Of a stretch of 64,000 bases of DNA, positions 11,998-21,347 are shown piece after piece. The position numbers were made by a program, and so were the translations under genes. The notes beneath the pieces are model-generated. The model ran no database searches. It saw nothing but the letters and a program-made list of their open reading frames with translations, and had not been told where the DNA came from. The first letter of the stretch is position 1. The number at the start of each line of letters is the position of its first letter. The DNA is from Shewanella polaris (lineage in GTDB: Bacteria; Pseudomonadota; Gammaproteobacteria; Enterobacterales; Shewanellaceae), in the NCBI RefSeq assembly GCF_006385555.1, contig NZ_CP041036.1:3410001-3474000 (forward strand), given 5' to 3'.

Positions 11998-14838
11998 ATG
12001 ACCAAATACAGCCTACGCTCTTGGGTTCTGGTACTTGCGTTAGCGCCCACTATTGTAGTGGGTATTCTACTTGGAAGTTATTTCACGATAAACCGCTTTT
12101 ATGAATTGGAACAAACCTTAATTGAAAAAGGCAGCAATATTGTTGAGCCGTTAGCCATTGCCAGTGAATTTGGTATTATCAATCAAGATCGAGAATCGAC
12201 TAAACGCTTACTCGCCGCATCACAAATAAACAACGCATCCCTTATCCTATCTATTGCTGTATTTGATGCCGAAAACCAACTCTTTGTCACCTCGCATTAC
12301 CACAAAGATTTTGAAACCATGCGTTATAAACAACCGTTGGCGAACTTAATCGGTACAGAACATCAAACTATTGGTGATACCTTAATCATTCGAGTGCCAA
12401 TAATATCTCATACTGGGTTAGAACCAAAATATGTTACCCGGATAAATAGCCAGAATGACGACGGCACCGATAATGCGTCTTCAGCCAATGGCATCGTTGC
12501 ACCTATTTACAATAATCAACAAGAACAAATATTAGGATATATTTCAGTATTATTGAATAAAGAAAATGCCTTGCTTGAACAACATCGCGCTGCAATAGCC
12601 GCGTTTATTATCGTATTGATTGGCGTACAATTTAACTTATTTTTCACATTCCGCTTAGTTAAACACGTTAACTACCCCATTACCGAAATGGTCCGAGTCG
12701 TTGCCAAAATTCGTGAAGGTAAACTTGATACTCGCTTAGAGGGCAACTTGATTGGTGAACTTGATCTGCTTAAACGAGGGATCAACGCAATGGCTGGCTC
12801 ATTGTCTGAATACCACGATGAAATGCAACAAAACATTGATCAAGCAACCTCTGACTTGCGCGAGACGCTTGAGCAAATTGAAATTCAAAACGTCGAGTTA
12901 GATATTGCTAAAAAACGAGCCCTTGAAGCAAGCCGAATAAAATCAGAGTTTTTAGCTAACATGTCGCACGAGCTACGCACACCACTCAATGGCGTTATCG
13001 GCTTTGCAAGACAGTTATTAAAAACACCACTGCATACTAGCCAGCTAGACTATATAAAAACCATTGAACGCAGTGCCAGTAACCTACTCGGTATTATTAA
13101 CGATATTCTCGACTTCTCTAAACTAGAAGCCGGTAAAATGATATTAGAAAAAATGCCTTTTGCGCTGCGTGACACGCTTACGGAAACGCTGACTATAATT
13201 GCGGGTAGTGCGCAAGAGAAAGGATTAGAACTGGTTATCGACATTGATGCTAATGTGCCTGAAAATGTCAGTGGCGATGCAATGAGAGTCAGCCAGATTA
13301 TTACTAACTTAGTCGGCAACGCTATCAAGTTTACCGACAAAGGCAGTGTGATACTCAAAATACACTTAGTGGGCCAGGACGAAGATAATATTACTTTACG
13401 CTGCGAAGTTATTGATACTGGGATTGGTATTGATGAGAGCCAGCAAGAATATTTATTCCAAGCATTTGGCCAAGCTGACTCATCCATTTCACGTCGCTTT
13501 GGTGGCACCGGATTGGGCTTAGTGATTACTAAACGCTTAATTAACCAAATGGGTGGCCAGATAGGCTTTACATCGGCCCCCAATAAAGGTTCCAATTTTT
13601 GGTTTATTCTCCCACTTGGGATCAGTCAATTTGAAATTGGTGAAGTATTGCCAGTTGATGCATTGCAACATAAATCAGTCTTATTATATGAACCACGGGA
13701 ATTAACTCGCGATACTTTAAATCGCCGTTTAGTGTCATGGCAATTAATTATCACTAATGTTGCCAACCCAGAAAACCTTACCTCTGTTTTACACACTAAA
13801 AACAGCAAATTTGATTACATCATCATGAGTTGCCATGGTTTTGCTGACACAGCGTCTTTTATTGATTTATTACAACGAGCCAGACAACATACCGACTGTC
13901 TCATTTTATTGCACGACTGTTTAGATCAAAACATGATTATCAATGTGTTAAAAGTCAATGCAGATGTGTTGCTCAGCACCCCAGTAAGCGATTTAACCCT
14001 AGCGCATCATTTAATATATCCACCAGTGCCTTCTACTTTTGTGAGTTTACCAGAACAAATAAGTCAAGATGTCACACCTCGCCAAAATGCATCAGTATTA
14101 GCTGTTGACGACAATATCGCCAACCTAAAATTAATTGATACTTTACTAAAAGAATTAGTGGTTGATGTGGTTACCGTCAATAATGGTGCGGATGCAATAA
14201 CGCAGGCAAAGAAACGCGCATTTGACTTAATCTTCATGGATATTCAAATGCCTGGAATCGACGGTATAACGGCAACGCGACAAATACGCTCAGAATCACT
14301 CAACCGTAATACTCCAATTATCGCTGTAACTGCGCATGCTATTGCTGAAGAGCGCGATAATATTTTATCCAGCGGAATGGATGGTTTCTTAGCCAAACCC
14401 ATTGACGAATTGTCCTTAAAAAGTGTTATCAGTCGATGGATGAATAAGCCACAACTCACCCATTTTGATGCCCAAATATTGAATTGGGATTTATGTTTAA
14501 CACAAGTCAATCAGAAAACCGATTTAGCGTTGGATATGCTAAAGATGCTGGTGAACTCATTACCAGAAACAACAAAAGCTATCGAAAAAGCATTACTGAC
14601 AAGAGATGCAAACCTACTACTTCAAGTCGTACATAAATTGCATGGGGCAACATGTTATTGCGGCGTACCAACAACACAAAAACTGTGTCGAGATATAGAG
14701 TCTGGATTAAAACATAAAATTGACCTTAATGACTTAGAACCTGAAATACTAGAGTTACTTGATGAGTTAACTAAGGTAGAATTAGCAGCAAATCAAGTGA
14801 TAAATCAGCTATCAGTGGATACTCCAAATGACCAGTAA
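11998..14838 (+). CDS. barA: Hybrid sensor histidine kinase BarA
   Basis: BarA is the membrane sensor kinase of the BarA-UvrY (GacS-GacA type) pathway that drives Csr small RNAs. Order: membrane helix ~10-30, periplasmic sensor part, second helix ~200, HAMP, HisKA with phospho-acceptor His324 in ANMSHELRTPLNG, ATPase domain (GTGLGLVITK), receiver domain with Asp748 in LIFMDIQMPGIDG, and an HPt domain with His879 in VVHKLHGATCYCG. I chose the ATG at 11998 because MTKYSLRS aligns with the E. coli start; other in-frame starts lie at 11980 (ATG) and 11914 (GTG), and none has a strong ribosome site. Its response regulator is not in the window. It overlaps the next gene by 11 bases. Confidence 0.96.
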   Translation: MTKYSLRSWVLVLALAPTIVVGILLGSYFTINRFYELEQTLIEKGSNIVEPLAIASEFGIINQDRESTKRLLAASQINNASLILSIAVFDAENQLFVTSHYHKDFETMRYKQPLANLIGTEHQTIGDTLIIRVPIISHTGLEPKYVTRINSQNDDGTDNASSANGIVAPIYNNQQEQILGYISVLLNKENALLEQHRAAIAAFIIVLIGVQFNLFFTFRLVKHVNYPITEMVRVVAKIREGKLDTRLEGNLIGELDLLKRGINAMAGSLSEYHDEMQQNIDQATSDLRETLEQIEIQNVELDIAKKRALEASRIKSEFLANMSHELRTPLNGVIGFARQLLKTPLHTSQLDYIKTIERSASNLLGIINDILDFSKLEAGKMILEKMPFALRDTLTETLTIIAGSAQEKGLELVIDIDANVPENVSGDAMRVSQIITNLVGNAIKFTDKGSVILKIHLVGQDEDNITLRCEVIDTGIGIDESQQEYLFQAFGQADSSISRRFGGTGLGLVITKRLINQMGGQIGFTSAPNKGSNFWFILPLGISQFEIGEVLPVDALQHKSVLLYEPRELTRDTLNRRLVSWQLIITNVANPENLTSVLHTKNSKFDYIIMSCHGFADTASFIDLLQRARQHTDCLILLHDCLDQNMIINVLKVNADVLLSTPVSDLTLAHHLIYPPVPSTFVSLPEQISQDVTPRQNASVLAVDDNIANLKLIDTLLKELVVDVVTVNNGADAITQAKKRAFDLIFMDIQMPGIDGITATRQIRSESLNRNTPIIAVTAHAIAEERDNILSSGMDGFLAKPIDELSLKSVISRWMNKPQLTHFDAQILNWDLCLTQVNQKTDLALDMLKMLVNSLPETTKAIEKALLTRDANLLLQVVHKLHGATCYCGVPTTQKLCRDIESGLKHKIDLNDLEPEILELLDELTKVELAANQVINQLSVDTPNDQ

Positions 14839-15424
14839 ATCCGGTTTTTTTAAACGCCTTAAAGCATTATCGTTACCGCAAAAGCAGCTTTTTGCCCTAG
14901 CGCTATGTCAACGTATGCTCCCGAACTACCAACTTTTTTCTGAAGTGTGTGAATTCGGCCAACCTCAAGTATTAAGTACAGCATTAGATTTGTTATGGCA
15001 AAGCCAGTATGACAAAAAACTTAAATTCAATATCGATGTGCATTTGCAGCGTCTCGATGAAAACACTCCTGAGCCGAGCGAATTTGAAGCCTATGGAGCT
15101 TATCCAGCAATGGATGCTGCTGTCGCGATTGCCAGCCTTATGGGAGCGATAGACGGTAAGATTGAAGAAGATATAACGAATATCAGCAAGTTATCATCGA
15201 GTACTGTGGCCAATTATATTGAAGCCATTAGTGATGAATCCTTAATGGATGAAGCGCTCGATGAGTTTGTATTTTCACATCCAGTAATGGAAGAAGAAAA
15301 ACAATTACAAGCCATGTTACTCGATATTATCGAAGCAAATCCGGAAATAAATAGTGAATTAGTTAAAGGTTTACGTAAAGATATTATTGAAGCTGGTGTG
15401 TCTAATATCGGTATTAGTCTGTAA
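14828..15424 (+). CDS. DUF416 (YjaG-like) family protein
   Basis: A soluble protein of 198 residues resembling E. coli YjaG (DUF416), whose biochemical role is not established. Family features seen are LALCQRMLPNYQLFSEV near residue 25, ALDLLWQSQ near residue 55, EAYGAYPAMDAAVAIASL near residue 95, and the C-terminal LVKGLRKDIIEAGVSNIGI. It overlaps the end of barA by 11 bases, so the two are co-transcribed and probably translationally coupled; in E. coli yjaG is elsewhere, so the barA link is specific to this lineage. A terminator follows. Confidence 0.88.
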   Translation: MTSKSGFFKRLKALSLPQKQLFALALCQRMLPNYQLFSEVCEFGQPQVLSTALDLLWQSQYDKKLKFNIDVHLQRLDENTPEPSEFEAYGAYPAMDAAVAIASLMGAIDGKIEEDITNISKLSSSTVANYIEAISDESLMDEALDEFVFSHPVMEEEKQLQAMLLDIIEANPEINSELVKGLRKDIIEAGVSNIGISL

Positions 15425-15457
15425 TACACAGTCTAAGCCTTGCAATAAACATTGTTT

Positions 15458-15484
15458 AGCCTGAACTTATTCAGGCTTTTTATT
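15458..15484 (+). terminator. Terminator of the barA-DUF416 unit
   Basis: AGCCTGAA (15458-15465) pairs perfectly with TTCAGGCT (15470-15477) around a CTTA loop and is followed by TTTTATT. It lies 34 bases after the stop codon and only a few bases before the next small gene. Confidence 0.85.
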
Positions 15485-15486
15485 GA

Positions 15487-15696
15487 GTGCCGCCCATGAG
15501 AAGAATTTTTTATCAAGGTTTCACCTTCAGTAATGCTAATGGTAAGACTGATGACTGGACGCTAGTTATTGGCAATCAAGTACGAGTTGGATCGTTATTT
15601 GAACTAAGAAGACAAGTACACTTTTTTACTGAGCTAGGCATATTACCTCCGCCTAAAGTATCAAAGGCCAGTTTAAACAATAAATCAAAAAAATAA
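15487..15696 (+). CDS. Small conserved protein, possibly DUF3319-like
   Basis: This reading frame encodes 69 residues from a GTG at 15487, or 66 from the ATG at 15496 (MRRIFYQGFTFSNANGK). The pattern of an aromatic strand (YQGFTF), WTLVIGNQVRVGSLFELRRQV and a lysine-rich tail resembles small DUF3319-type proteins of Vibrio and Shewanella; I recall this from memory and am not sure. It has no signal peptide or membrane segment. The gene starts right after the terminator of the upstream unit and has only a weak ribosome site, so how it is expressed is unclear. Function unknown. Confidence 0.6.
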   Translation: MPPMRRIFYQGFTFSNANGKTDDWTLVIGNQVRVGSLFELRRQVHFFTELGILPPPKVSKASLNNKSKK

Positions 15697-15783
15697 TCAC
15701 CGTTTAACTTTAGCCTAATTGCATCCGCCTACCAAAAAGCAGTACAGTGACCTTATTACCATTTTGTTAAGGAATTGCGAGGG

Positions 15784-16752
15784 ATGTCCAGTATTCTTAC
15801 CCCGCTAATCGCTGTTTTTATAATTATGCTGCTTGGCAGTATTGTTCAAAAATTGAGACTGTTGCCACCAGATACCGATCTGATCCTCAATCAATTTGTC
15901 TATTACATTGCCTTCCCGGCAATTTTACTGATTGTTTTAGCCGAAACTCGTATTGAAGATATTATTCAATGGGGCTTTATTGGCGCATTTAGTCTCGCGA
16001 TGGTCATCACTTACGCCATAGTGATTGTTGTATCACTTTGGTGTGCTCCAAAGCAGCAAGCTGTTGCCGCCATGCGAGCCTTAAACGCCACATTTGGCAA
16101 TACCGCCTTTATTGGTATTCCATTACTGAGCTTGTTATTCCCAGGACACAAAATGGCATTAGTTGCGGCTTCAATTGCCAGCTTACTGTCGGTGTTCATG
16201 TTTGCTTTTGCGTTAGTGTCTATTGAACTTGCCAGCCGAAATAAACAATCAACCGACCACGCTATCGCCATCATGGGTAATGCACTGTATAAAAATCCGA
16301 TTGTGCTAGGCAGCCTCATTGGTATCACCTTATCAGCATTGCATATCACCTTACCTGAAAGTCTGGCTTTGGTACTTCACCAAGTGGGTAACACCTCCAG
16401 CCCTTGTGCACTATTTGCTATCGGCATGGTACTTGCCAAGGCCTTAAGACATCAATCTTTCGCAAAAATGTTCAGTCTTCGCCTGATTACAGAATTGAGT
16501 TTAATTAATTTACTCAAATTAATTATTCAGCCTTTTATTGCCTTTGGATTACTCAAATTATTTGGCGTAGAACACGAATTACTGATAATGGGAGTACTTT
16601 TAGCTGCATTACCCACGGCAGCAAGTGTGTATCTACTGGCAGATCGCTACCAAATTAATGCTAATGGAAGTGCCCAAGGGATTTTATATGGCACATTAGT
16701 GACCTTTATTAGTTTGCCTATAATAGAAATACTATTAAAATCCACTGGTTAA
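15784..16752 (+). CDS. AEC-family transporter (auxin efflux carrier superfamily)
   Basis: An integral inner-membrane protein with about ten hydrophobic helices and 322 residues, the size of bacterial AEC (Mem_trans) carriers. Family hallmarks are the N-terminal LNQFVYYIAFPAILLIVLAET segment, FGNTAFIGIPLLSLLFPG near residue 115, NTSSPCALFAIGMVLA near residue 210, and LAALPTAASVYLLADRY near residue 285. Members export malate, other dicarboxylates or amino acids; the substrate cannot be read from the sequence. I prefer the ATG at 15784, preceded by AAGGA and GAGGG, to the TTG three codons earlier. The next gene, recN, has its own SOS promoter. Confidence 0.9.
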   Translation: MSSILTPLIAVFIIMLLGSIVQKLRLLPPDTDLILNQFVYYIAFPAILLIVLAETRIEDIIQWGFIGAFSLAMVITYAIVIVVSLWCAPKQQAVAAMRALNATFGNTAFIGIPLLSLLFPGHKMALVAASIASLLSVFMFAFALVSIELASRNKQSTDHAIAIMGNALYKNPIVLGSLIGITLSALHITLPESLALVLHQVGNTSSPCALFAIGMVLAKALRHQSFAKMFSLRLITELSLINLLKLIIQPFIAFGLLKLFGVEHELLIMGVLLAALPTAASVYLLADRYQINANGSAQGILYGTLVTFISLPIIEILLKSTG

Positions 16753-16808
16753 TCATTAACCGCTAGCAGGCGATAAAATAGTCAGTGATAATTTCACACC
16801 AACTACTT

Positions 16809-16828
16809 TACTGTATATAAAATCAGTA
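16809..16828 (+). promoter_or_regulatory. LexA (SOS) box 1 upstream of recN
   Basis: The sequence TACTGTATATAAAATCAGTA fits the CTG-N10-CAG consensus with an AT-rich core. A possible promoter (TTTACT 16807-16812, TATACT 16829-16834) overlaps both SOS boxes, so LexA binding would block RNA polymerase. Confidence 0.9.
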
Positions 16829-16830
16829 TA

Positions 16831-16850
16831 TACTGTTTATCAATACAGTG
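16831..16850 (+). promoter_or_regulatory. LexA (SOS) box 2 upstream of recN
   Basis: TACTGTTTATCAATACAGTG is a second CTG-N10-CAG match, 22 bases downstream of the first, on the same face of the helix to within one base or so. Tandem boxes also precede recN in E. coli, where they give tight repression. Confidence 0.9.
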
Positions 16851-16880
16851 GTTTGAACGTTTCATTGACAAGGATTCACT

Positions 16881-18539
16881 ATGCTTTGCCAACTCAGCAT
16901 CAATAATTTTGCTATCGTGCGTTTTTTAGAACTCGACTTTAAAGCCGGTATGACAAGCATCACCGGAGAAACGGGTGCAGGTAAATCGATTGCTATCGAT
17001 GCCCTAGGATTGTGCTTAGGAAACCGCAGTGACGCAAACACCATCAGACCAGGTGCAACTAAAACAGAAATTAGTGCAAGGTTTACCCTCCATGATGTCC
17101 CTTTAGCCAAACGCTGGCTAGAAGACAACGATCTCGATGCTGAAGATGAATGTATATTGCGTAGGACTATCAATAATGACGGTCGCTCGAGAGCCTATAT
17201 CAATGGTAATCCAGTCCCTGTAACCCAATTAAAATCAGTAGGTCAGCTCCTCATTGGTATTCATGGCCAACATGCTCATCATGCCATGCTTAAAAATGAC
17301 CATCAGTTAGCTTTACTCGACAGTTATGCCAACCACAAGCTACTGATAGATAGCGTTAGTGCCAGCTATCAACGCTGCAAACAAGTGGAAAACGAGCTAA
17401 AACAGCTTGAACAAGCTCAGCATGAACGTATTTCGCGTCAACAGTTACTGCAATATCAAGTAGAAGAACTTAATGAGTTTAATTTAGGCATAGATGAATT
17501 TGATGAAATAGAACAAGAACACAAGCGCTTAGCCAATGGCACAGATTTAATTGAACGCTGCCAAGCGGGTTTACATTTATTGACAGAAAGTGATGAAGGC
17601 AATATAGAATCTCTACTCAATAAAGTGGCCAGTATTGCTGATACGCTTCAAGGCTATGATGAATCCCTTGCGCCTATTAGCACTATGATCAGCGATGCGT
17701 TAATTCAAGTACAAGAAAGTGCGAGTGAAATTGAAAGTTATTTAAGCAGTTTAGAGCTTGATCCAGAACATTTTGCCTATTTAGAAAAACGCCTTTCAAC
17801 AGCTATGCAATTGGCACGTAAGCATCATGTGAGTGCTGATAAGCTGGCACTACATCATCAAGCCTTGATGAGTGAATTGGCAGAACTTGCTGACGACGAG
17901 ACTAAATTAGATGGTATAAGACAGCAACTTGAAGACACTAGAAACGCCTATTTAACCAATGCGCAGAAACTTAGTCAAAGTCGTAGCCGTTATGCTAAAG
18001 AATTAGACAAGCTAGTTACCCAGTCTATCCATGAGCTCAATATGCCTAAGGGTAAATTTACTATTCAAATTAATCATAATCCGGACAACATTTCAGTTAA
18101 TGGCTGCGATAGCATTGAATTTATGGTGACCACAAACCCTGGGCAACCATTACAACCGATTTCTAAAGTTGCCTCTGGCGGTGAGTTATCGCGTATTGGA
18201 TTAGGGATTCAAGTGATCACAGCTAAAAAAGTGGCAACACCGACATTAATATTCGATGAGGTTGATGTCGGTATTTCAGGTCCAACGGCTTCTGTGGTTG
18301 GACGCATGTTGCGCAGCCTCGGAGAGTCTACTCAAGTGTTGTGTGTCACTCATTTACCCCAAGTTGCGGGTAAAGGTCATCAACATATGTTTGTAAACAA
18401 ATTCAATAAAGCGGGTGCCACAGAAACTACGATGCAGGCATTAGATAAAGATCAACGGGTTAATGAATTGGCACGCTTACTAGGTGGAGACGTGATTACT
18501 GAAAACACCTTAGCTAACGCCCGAGAGTTATTACAATAA
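16881..18539 (+). CDS. recN: DNA repair protein RecN
   Basis: RecN is an SMC-like ATPase that holds broken DNA together during double-strand-break repair. The Walker A motif TGETGAGKSIAID is near residues 28-40; a long central coiled coil (residues ~160-370) joins it to the C-terminal ATPase half with SGGELSRIGLGIQV, the Walker B LIFDEVDVGISGPTASVVG and the His-loop VLCVTHLPQVAG. The length of 552 residues is standard. Two LexA boxes at 16809 and 16831 show SOS control. Confidence 0.98.
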   Translation: MLCQLSINNFAIVRFLELDFKAGMTSITGETGAGKSIAIDALGLCLGNRSDANTIRPGATKTEISARFTLHDVPLAKRWLEDNDLDAEDECILRRTINNDGRSRAYINGNPVPVTQLKSVGQLLIGIHGQHAHHAMLKNDHQLALLDSYANHKLLIDSVSASYQRCKQVENELKQLEQAQHERISRQQLLQYQVEELNEFNLGIDEFDEIEQEHKRLANGTDLIERCQAGLHLLTESDEGNIESLLNKVASIADTLQGYDESLAPISTMISDALIQVQESASEIESYLSSLELDPEHFAYLEKRLSTAMQLARKHHVSADKLALHHQALMSELAELADDETKLDGIRQQLEDTRNAYLTNAQKLSQSRSRYAKELDKLVTQSIHELNMPKGKFTIQINHNPDNISVNGCDSIEFMVTTNPGQPLQPISKVASGGELSRIGLGIQVITAKKVATPTLIFDEVDVGISGPTASVVGRMLRSLGESTQVLCVTHLPQVAGKGHQHMFVNKFNKAGATETTMQALDKDQRVNELARLLGGDVITENTLANARELLQ

Positions 18540-18606
18540 AGGTCATGACTTATCAAAAATCAAGCTGCATGTTACCATTGTGTTAAATGGATTTTGCGGA
18601 TAAAGA

Positions 18607-19740
18607 ATGATGATGTTGTTAAAAACGATTGGTGTGCTGGTTGGATTAATAAGCAGTTTATTAGTATTTGCCGTTGTCTGCTTAGTGGCAATCAACGCTT
18701 CCGACAGAACAAAGTCTCCTAATACGTTATTAGTTGAAAGCTGGCTAAAGCAGCAACCTGTTGCATCGAGTGAAAACGGGGTTGAGTATGCTATGAAGAT
18801 GCTGAGCACTATCGAGGGTGCTAAATCGAATCCACAAGAAACATCGCTCAGCTTTAGTACTCAACAAACTAAATTAATTCGCGACTTTAAAGAAGCTTGC
18901 CACTTAGCATATTGGGAAACTTGCAATGAGTTTTTTAATCGTAATAGTGAAACAATTAACCGTGCTATTAATGCCCATCAAGCCAATATTGATAAATACA
19001 ATATATTAGTCGCTATGCCTGATTGGCAAGAAAATGATCAGTCTTTAATCCCTCAAGATCAAATTCTCTGGTCTCAACTGTTTCAGTTAAGAGAGCTAAG
19101 TTTACTTGAAACGATGAATCGCTCGGGATCTATTGCCAGCAAAATAGGGGTTGATGCTGCAATAGCATTCCTAAACAAAGAAACGCATTTTTGGAATAAT
19201 GTATATCACTCATCGGGATCGTTACTGGTTCATATGATTGTCAGTGGTGTACTGAAGGAGCAACTCCGCTTTGCGGGTACTTTAGCTCAAAGCAATAAAG
19301 AAGTGGTTAAAAATATCAGTGCTTGGCAATCCCCTTTCAGTTTAAATCAAAATGACTATGAACGTATATTTTCAGGTGAGTGGCTCTTTGGTCACAACGC
19401 CATGCAGCAAATGGTAATGGAAGCTCAACTAGATACAGCACCATTTTACGAGCAATGGTTAGCTAAAATGTTTATTAAACCCATTGATGATGATAACTTG
19501 CGGGCTGAATATTTCGTTAATATGGTTAAAGAACCTGTATCAACAGATGCATCGCTTCTGCTTAAAAAACCAGAATATTGCAATAACGACAATAGCCTGC
19601 TGCAGTTATGGCAATTACGCTACAACCCGGTGGGTAAAATATTAAGCTGCTCTTATTATGAAACAGATCTTAAATTGCGCATCGTCAATATGAATAATGA
19701 AATAGAACAGCTACGCAGCAATTTAATGATGACTCAATAA
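18607..19740 (+). CDS. Unknown membrane-anchored protein
   Basis: I do not recognise this 377-residue protein. It has one N-terminal membrane helix (LIGVLVGLIS-type stretch, residues ~5-28) with a short positively charged N-terminus, so the rest most likely faces the periplasm. The remainder is mostly helical, with few cysteines (a CHLAYWETCNEFF pair near residue 98 and CNNDNS, LSCSYYE near the C-terminus) that could form disulfides. No enzymatic motif is visible. It follows recN by 67 bases with no terminator in between, so it may be read from the SOS promoter; a bidirectional terminator follows. Conserved hypothetical in appearance, not a shadow frame. Confidence 0.75.
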   Translation: MMMLLKTIGVLVGLISSLLVFAVVCLVAINASDRTKSPNTLLVESWLKQQPVASSENGVEYAMKMLSTIEGAKSNPQETSLSFSTQQTKLIRDFKEACHLAYWETCNEFFNRNSETINRAINAHQANIDKYNILVAMPDWQENDQSLIPQDQILWSQLFQLRELSLLETMNRSGSIASKIGVDAAIAFLNKETHFWNNVYHSSGSLLVHMIVSGVLKEQLRFAGTLAQSNKEVVKNISAWQSPFSLNQNDYERIFSGEWLFGHNAMQQMVMEAQLDTAPFYEQWLAKMFIKPIDDDNLRAEYFVNMVKEPVSTDASLLLKKPEYCNNDNSLLQLWQLRYNPVGKILSCSYYETDLKLRIVNMNNEIEQLRSNLMMTQ

Positions 19741-19782
19741 ATCTTAGTATCTCTGAGTTTGCAATGACAAGAATCAAATATG

Positions 19783-19809
19783 AAAAAAGAGCACATTGCG
19801 CTCTTTTTT
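19783..19809. terminator. Bidirectional terminator between the unknown gene and pgpA
   Basis: AAAAAAGAGC (19783-19792) and GCTCTTTTTT (19800-19809) are perfect complements around a 7-base loop, giving an A run before and a T run after the stem. The two flanking genes converge on it. Confidence 0.9.
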
Positions 19810-19829
19810 ATTCGATGTTTATGACTACG

Positions 19830-20321
19830 TTATAGATAATAAACTGCCAACTGCACACCTATTAACGAAAAAACACCTGCTAATACATCATCAATCATAA
19901 TACCAAAACCGCCATGTACTTTGGCATCAAGCCAACGTATTGGCCAAGGTTTAACTATGTCAAAAAAACGAAATAAAACAAAGCCAAGTACTAACCACAT
20001 ATAGCCTAGAGGCGCAGCTATCATAGTGATCATCAAACCAACCACTTCATCCCACACAATAGCGCCATGGTCGTGTACTCCCATATCTCTAGCCGCTTTA
20101 CCACAAATATAAATCCCAACAAGCATACTAATACAGGTAATAATCAGGTAATTCGTAAGGCTTAACTGCTGCATCAATAGCACCAACGGAACGGCGGCTA
20201 AGGTACCAAAAGTACCCGGTGCTTTCGCCGCTTTGCCACTGCCAAAGCCTAATGCTAAAAAGTGAATAGGATTAGCTAAAGATAGCTTGTTGACAAATTT
20301 ATCTTGGGTAAGTAGTTTCAT
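19830..20321 (-). CDS. pgpA: Phosphatidylglycerophosphatase A
   Basis: PgpA removes phosphate from phosphatidylglycerophosphate to form phosphatidylglycerol at the inner membrane. The family pattern is clear: GFGSGKAAKAPGTFGTLAA near residue 27, the acidic motif IVWDEVVGLMIT near residue 88, FRFFDIVKPWPIRWLD near residue 118 and GGFGIMIDDVLAGVFS near residue 137. It has three to four membrane segments and 163 residues. It ends the nusB-thiL-pgpA run, lying 10 bases after thiL. Confidence 0.96.
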   Translation of the reverse strand: MKLLTQDKFVNKLSLANPIHFLALGFGSGKAAKAPGTFGTLAAVPLVLLMQQLSLTNYLIITCISMLVGIYICGKAARDMGVHDHGAIVWDEVVGLMITMIAAPLGYMWLVLGFVLFRFFDIVKPWPIRWLDAKVHGGFGIMIDDVLAGVFSLIGVQLAVYYL

Positions 20322-20331
20322 AATGCTTCAA

Positions 20332-21288
20332 TTAAAAATGTTCAAAACTGCGAGATATTGGAGAAAAAGCTTTACCGTCGTCTACGAATTTTAATTTATC
20401 TCCAGCACAAATTTGGCCAATTTTGACAAACTTGACGCCGGCATTAATTAACGCAGTATCAATCGCGCCACGTTGAGACTCAGGAACAGTGAAAAGTAAC
20501 TCGTAGTCTTCACCACCAGTAAGTGCATAACTTAATGCTTCTTCTCGGCTTAGGTTAGCAGTTAACGACGCAGATAACGGCACTTGGTTGACATCAATAA
20601 TCGCACCAACCGTAGAAGCACTTAACACATGGCCAATATCAGACATTAAACCATCTGATAAATCGATAGCACTCGTAGCTAATGTACGAAGAGCTTGACC
20701 AGCTAACACACGAGGAGTTGGATAATAATGGCGATTAATAAGGTATTCTTTATCTTCTGGATTAACTGTTTTAACCCCTCGGAGAATATCCAAGCCTAAA
20801 GCTGAATCCCCTAAAGTACCAGTAACATAAATCCAATCACCTATTTTGGCTCCGCAACGAGTTAAGGCTGTACCTTTCGGGACTTGGCCATTAATTGTAA
20901 TACTGATGCTGCGAGGTCCACGGGTTGTATCACCGCCAATAAGAGCAATACTGTAATATTCTGCAATTTCAAACAGGCCTTCACTGAAGTGTGCTAACCA
21001 AGGCTGGTCCACATTGGGTAATGTCAGGGCTAACGTAAACCACGCGGGTTCAGCCCCCATAGCCGCCAGATCAGAAAGATTAACCGCTAACGATTTATAC
21101 CCTAAAGCATGAGCCGGAATATCAGCTAAAAAATGGACATTTTCAACAAGGGTATCACAAGAAATAGCGATAGATTTATTGTCGGCTGGATTCACTAACG
21201 CACAGTCGTCGCCGATGCTTAACTCAACATCGCGCCTTTTTTGACCTTTATTGCGGAAGTAATGTTCGATGAGATCAAATTCTTTCAC
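20332..21288 (-). CDS. thiL: Thiamine-monophosphate kinase
   Basis: ThiL phosphorylates thiamine monophosphate to the active cofactor thiamine diphosphate. The N-terminal SIGDDCALV, SLAVNLSDLAAMGAEP, and GGDTTRGPRSISIT motifs bind the Mg-ATP, and TSAIDLSDGLMSDIGHVL near residue 215 and ALTGGEDYELLFTV near residue 258 complete the PurM-like fold. It has 318 residues. It lies between nusB and pgpA, a widely conserved order; no TPP riboswitch was seen ahead of it. Confidence 0.97.
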   Translation of the reverse strand: MKEFDLIEHYFRNKGQKRRDVELSIGDDCALVNPADNKSIAISCDTLVENVHFLADIPAHALGYKSLAVNLSDLAAMGAEPAWFTLALTLPNVDQPWLAHFSEGLFEIAEYYSIALIGGDTTRGPRSISITINGQVPKGTALTRCGAKIGDWIYVTGTLGDSALGLDILRGVKTVNPEDKEYLINRHYYPTPRVLAGQALRTLATSAIDLSDGLMSDIGHVLSASTVGAIIDVNQVPLSASLTANLSREEALSYALTGGEDYELLFTVPESQRGAIDTALINAGVKFVKIGQICAGDKLKFVDDGKAFSPISRSFEHF

Positions 21289-21347
21289 ATTCAGTCTGGT
21301 ACGGTAAACCGTCCACCTTAATTTTGAAACAATTAATAAGAATTGAA

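Noticed and set aside
13050..13595. Minus-strand frame of 181 residues inside barA
   Set aside because: Shadow of the kinase and ATPase domains, which are clearly coded on the plus strand.
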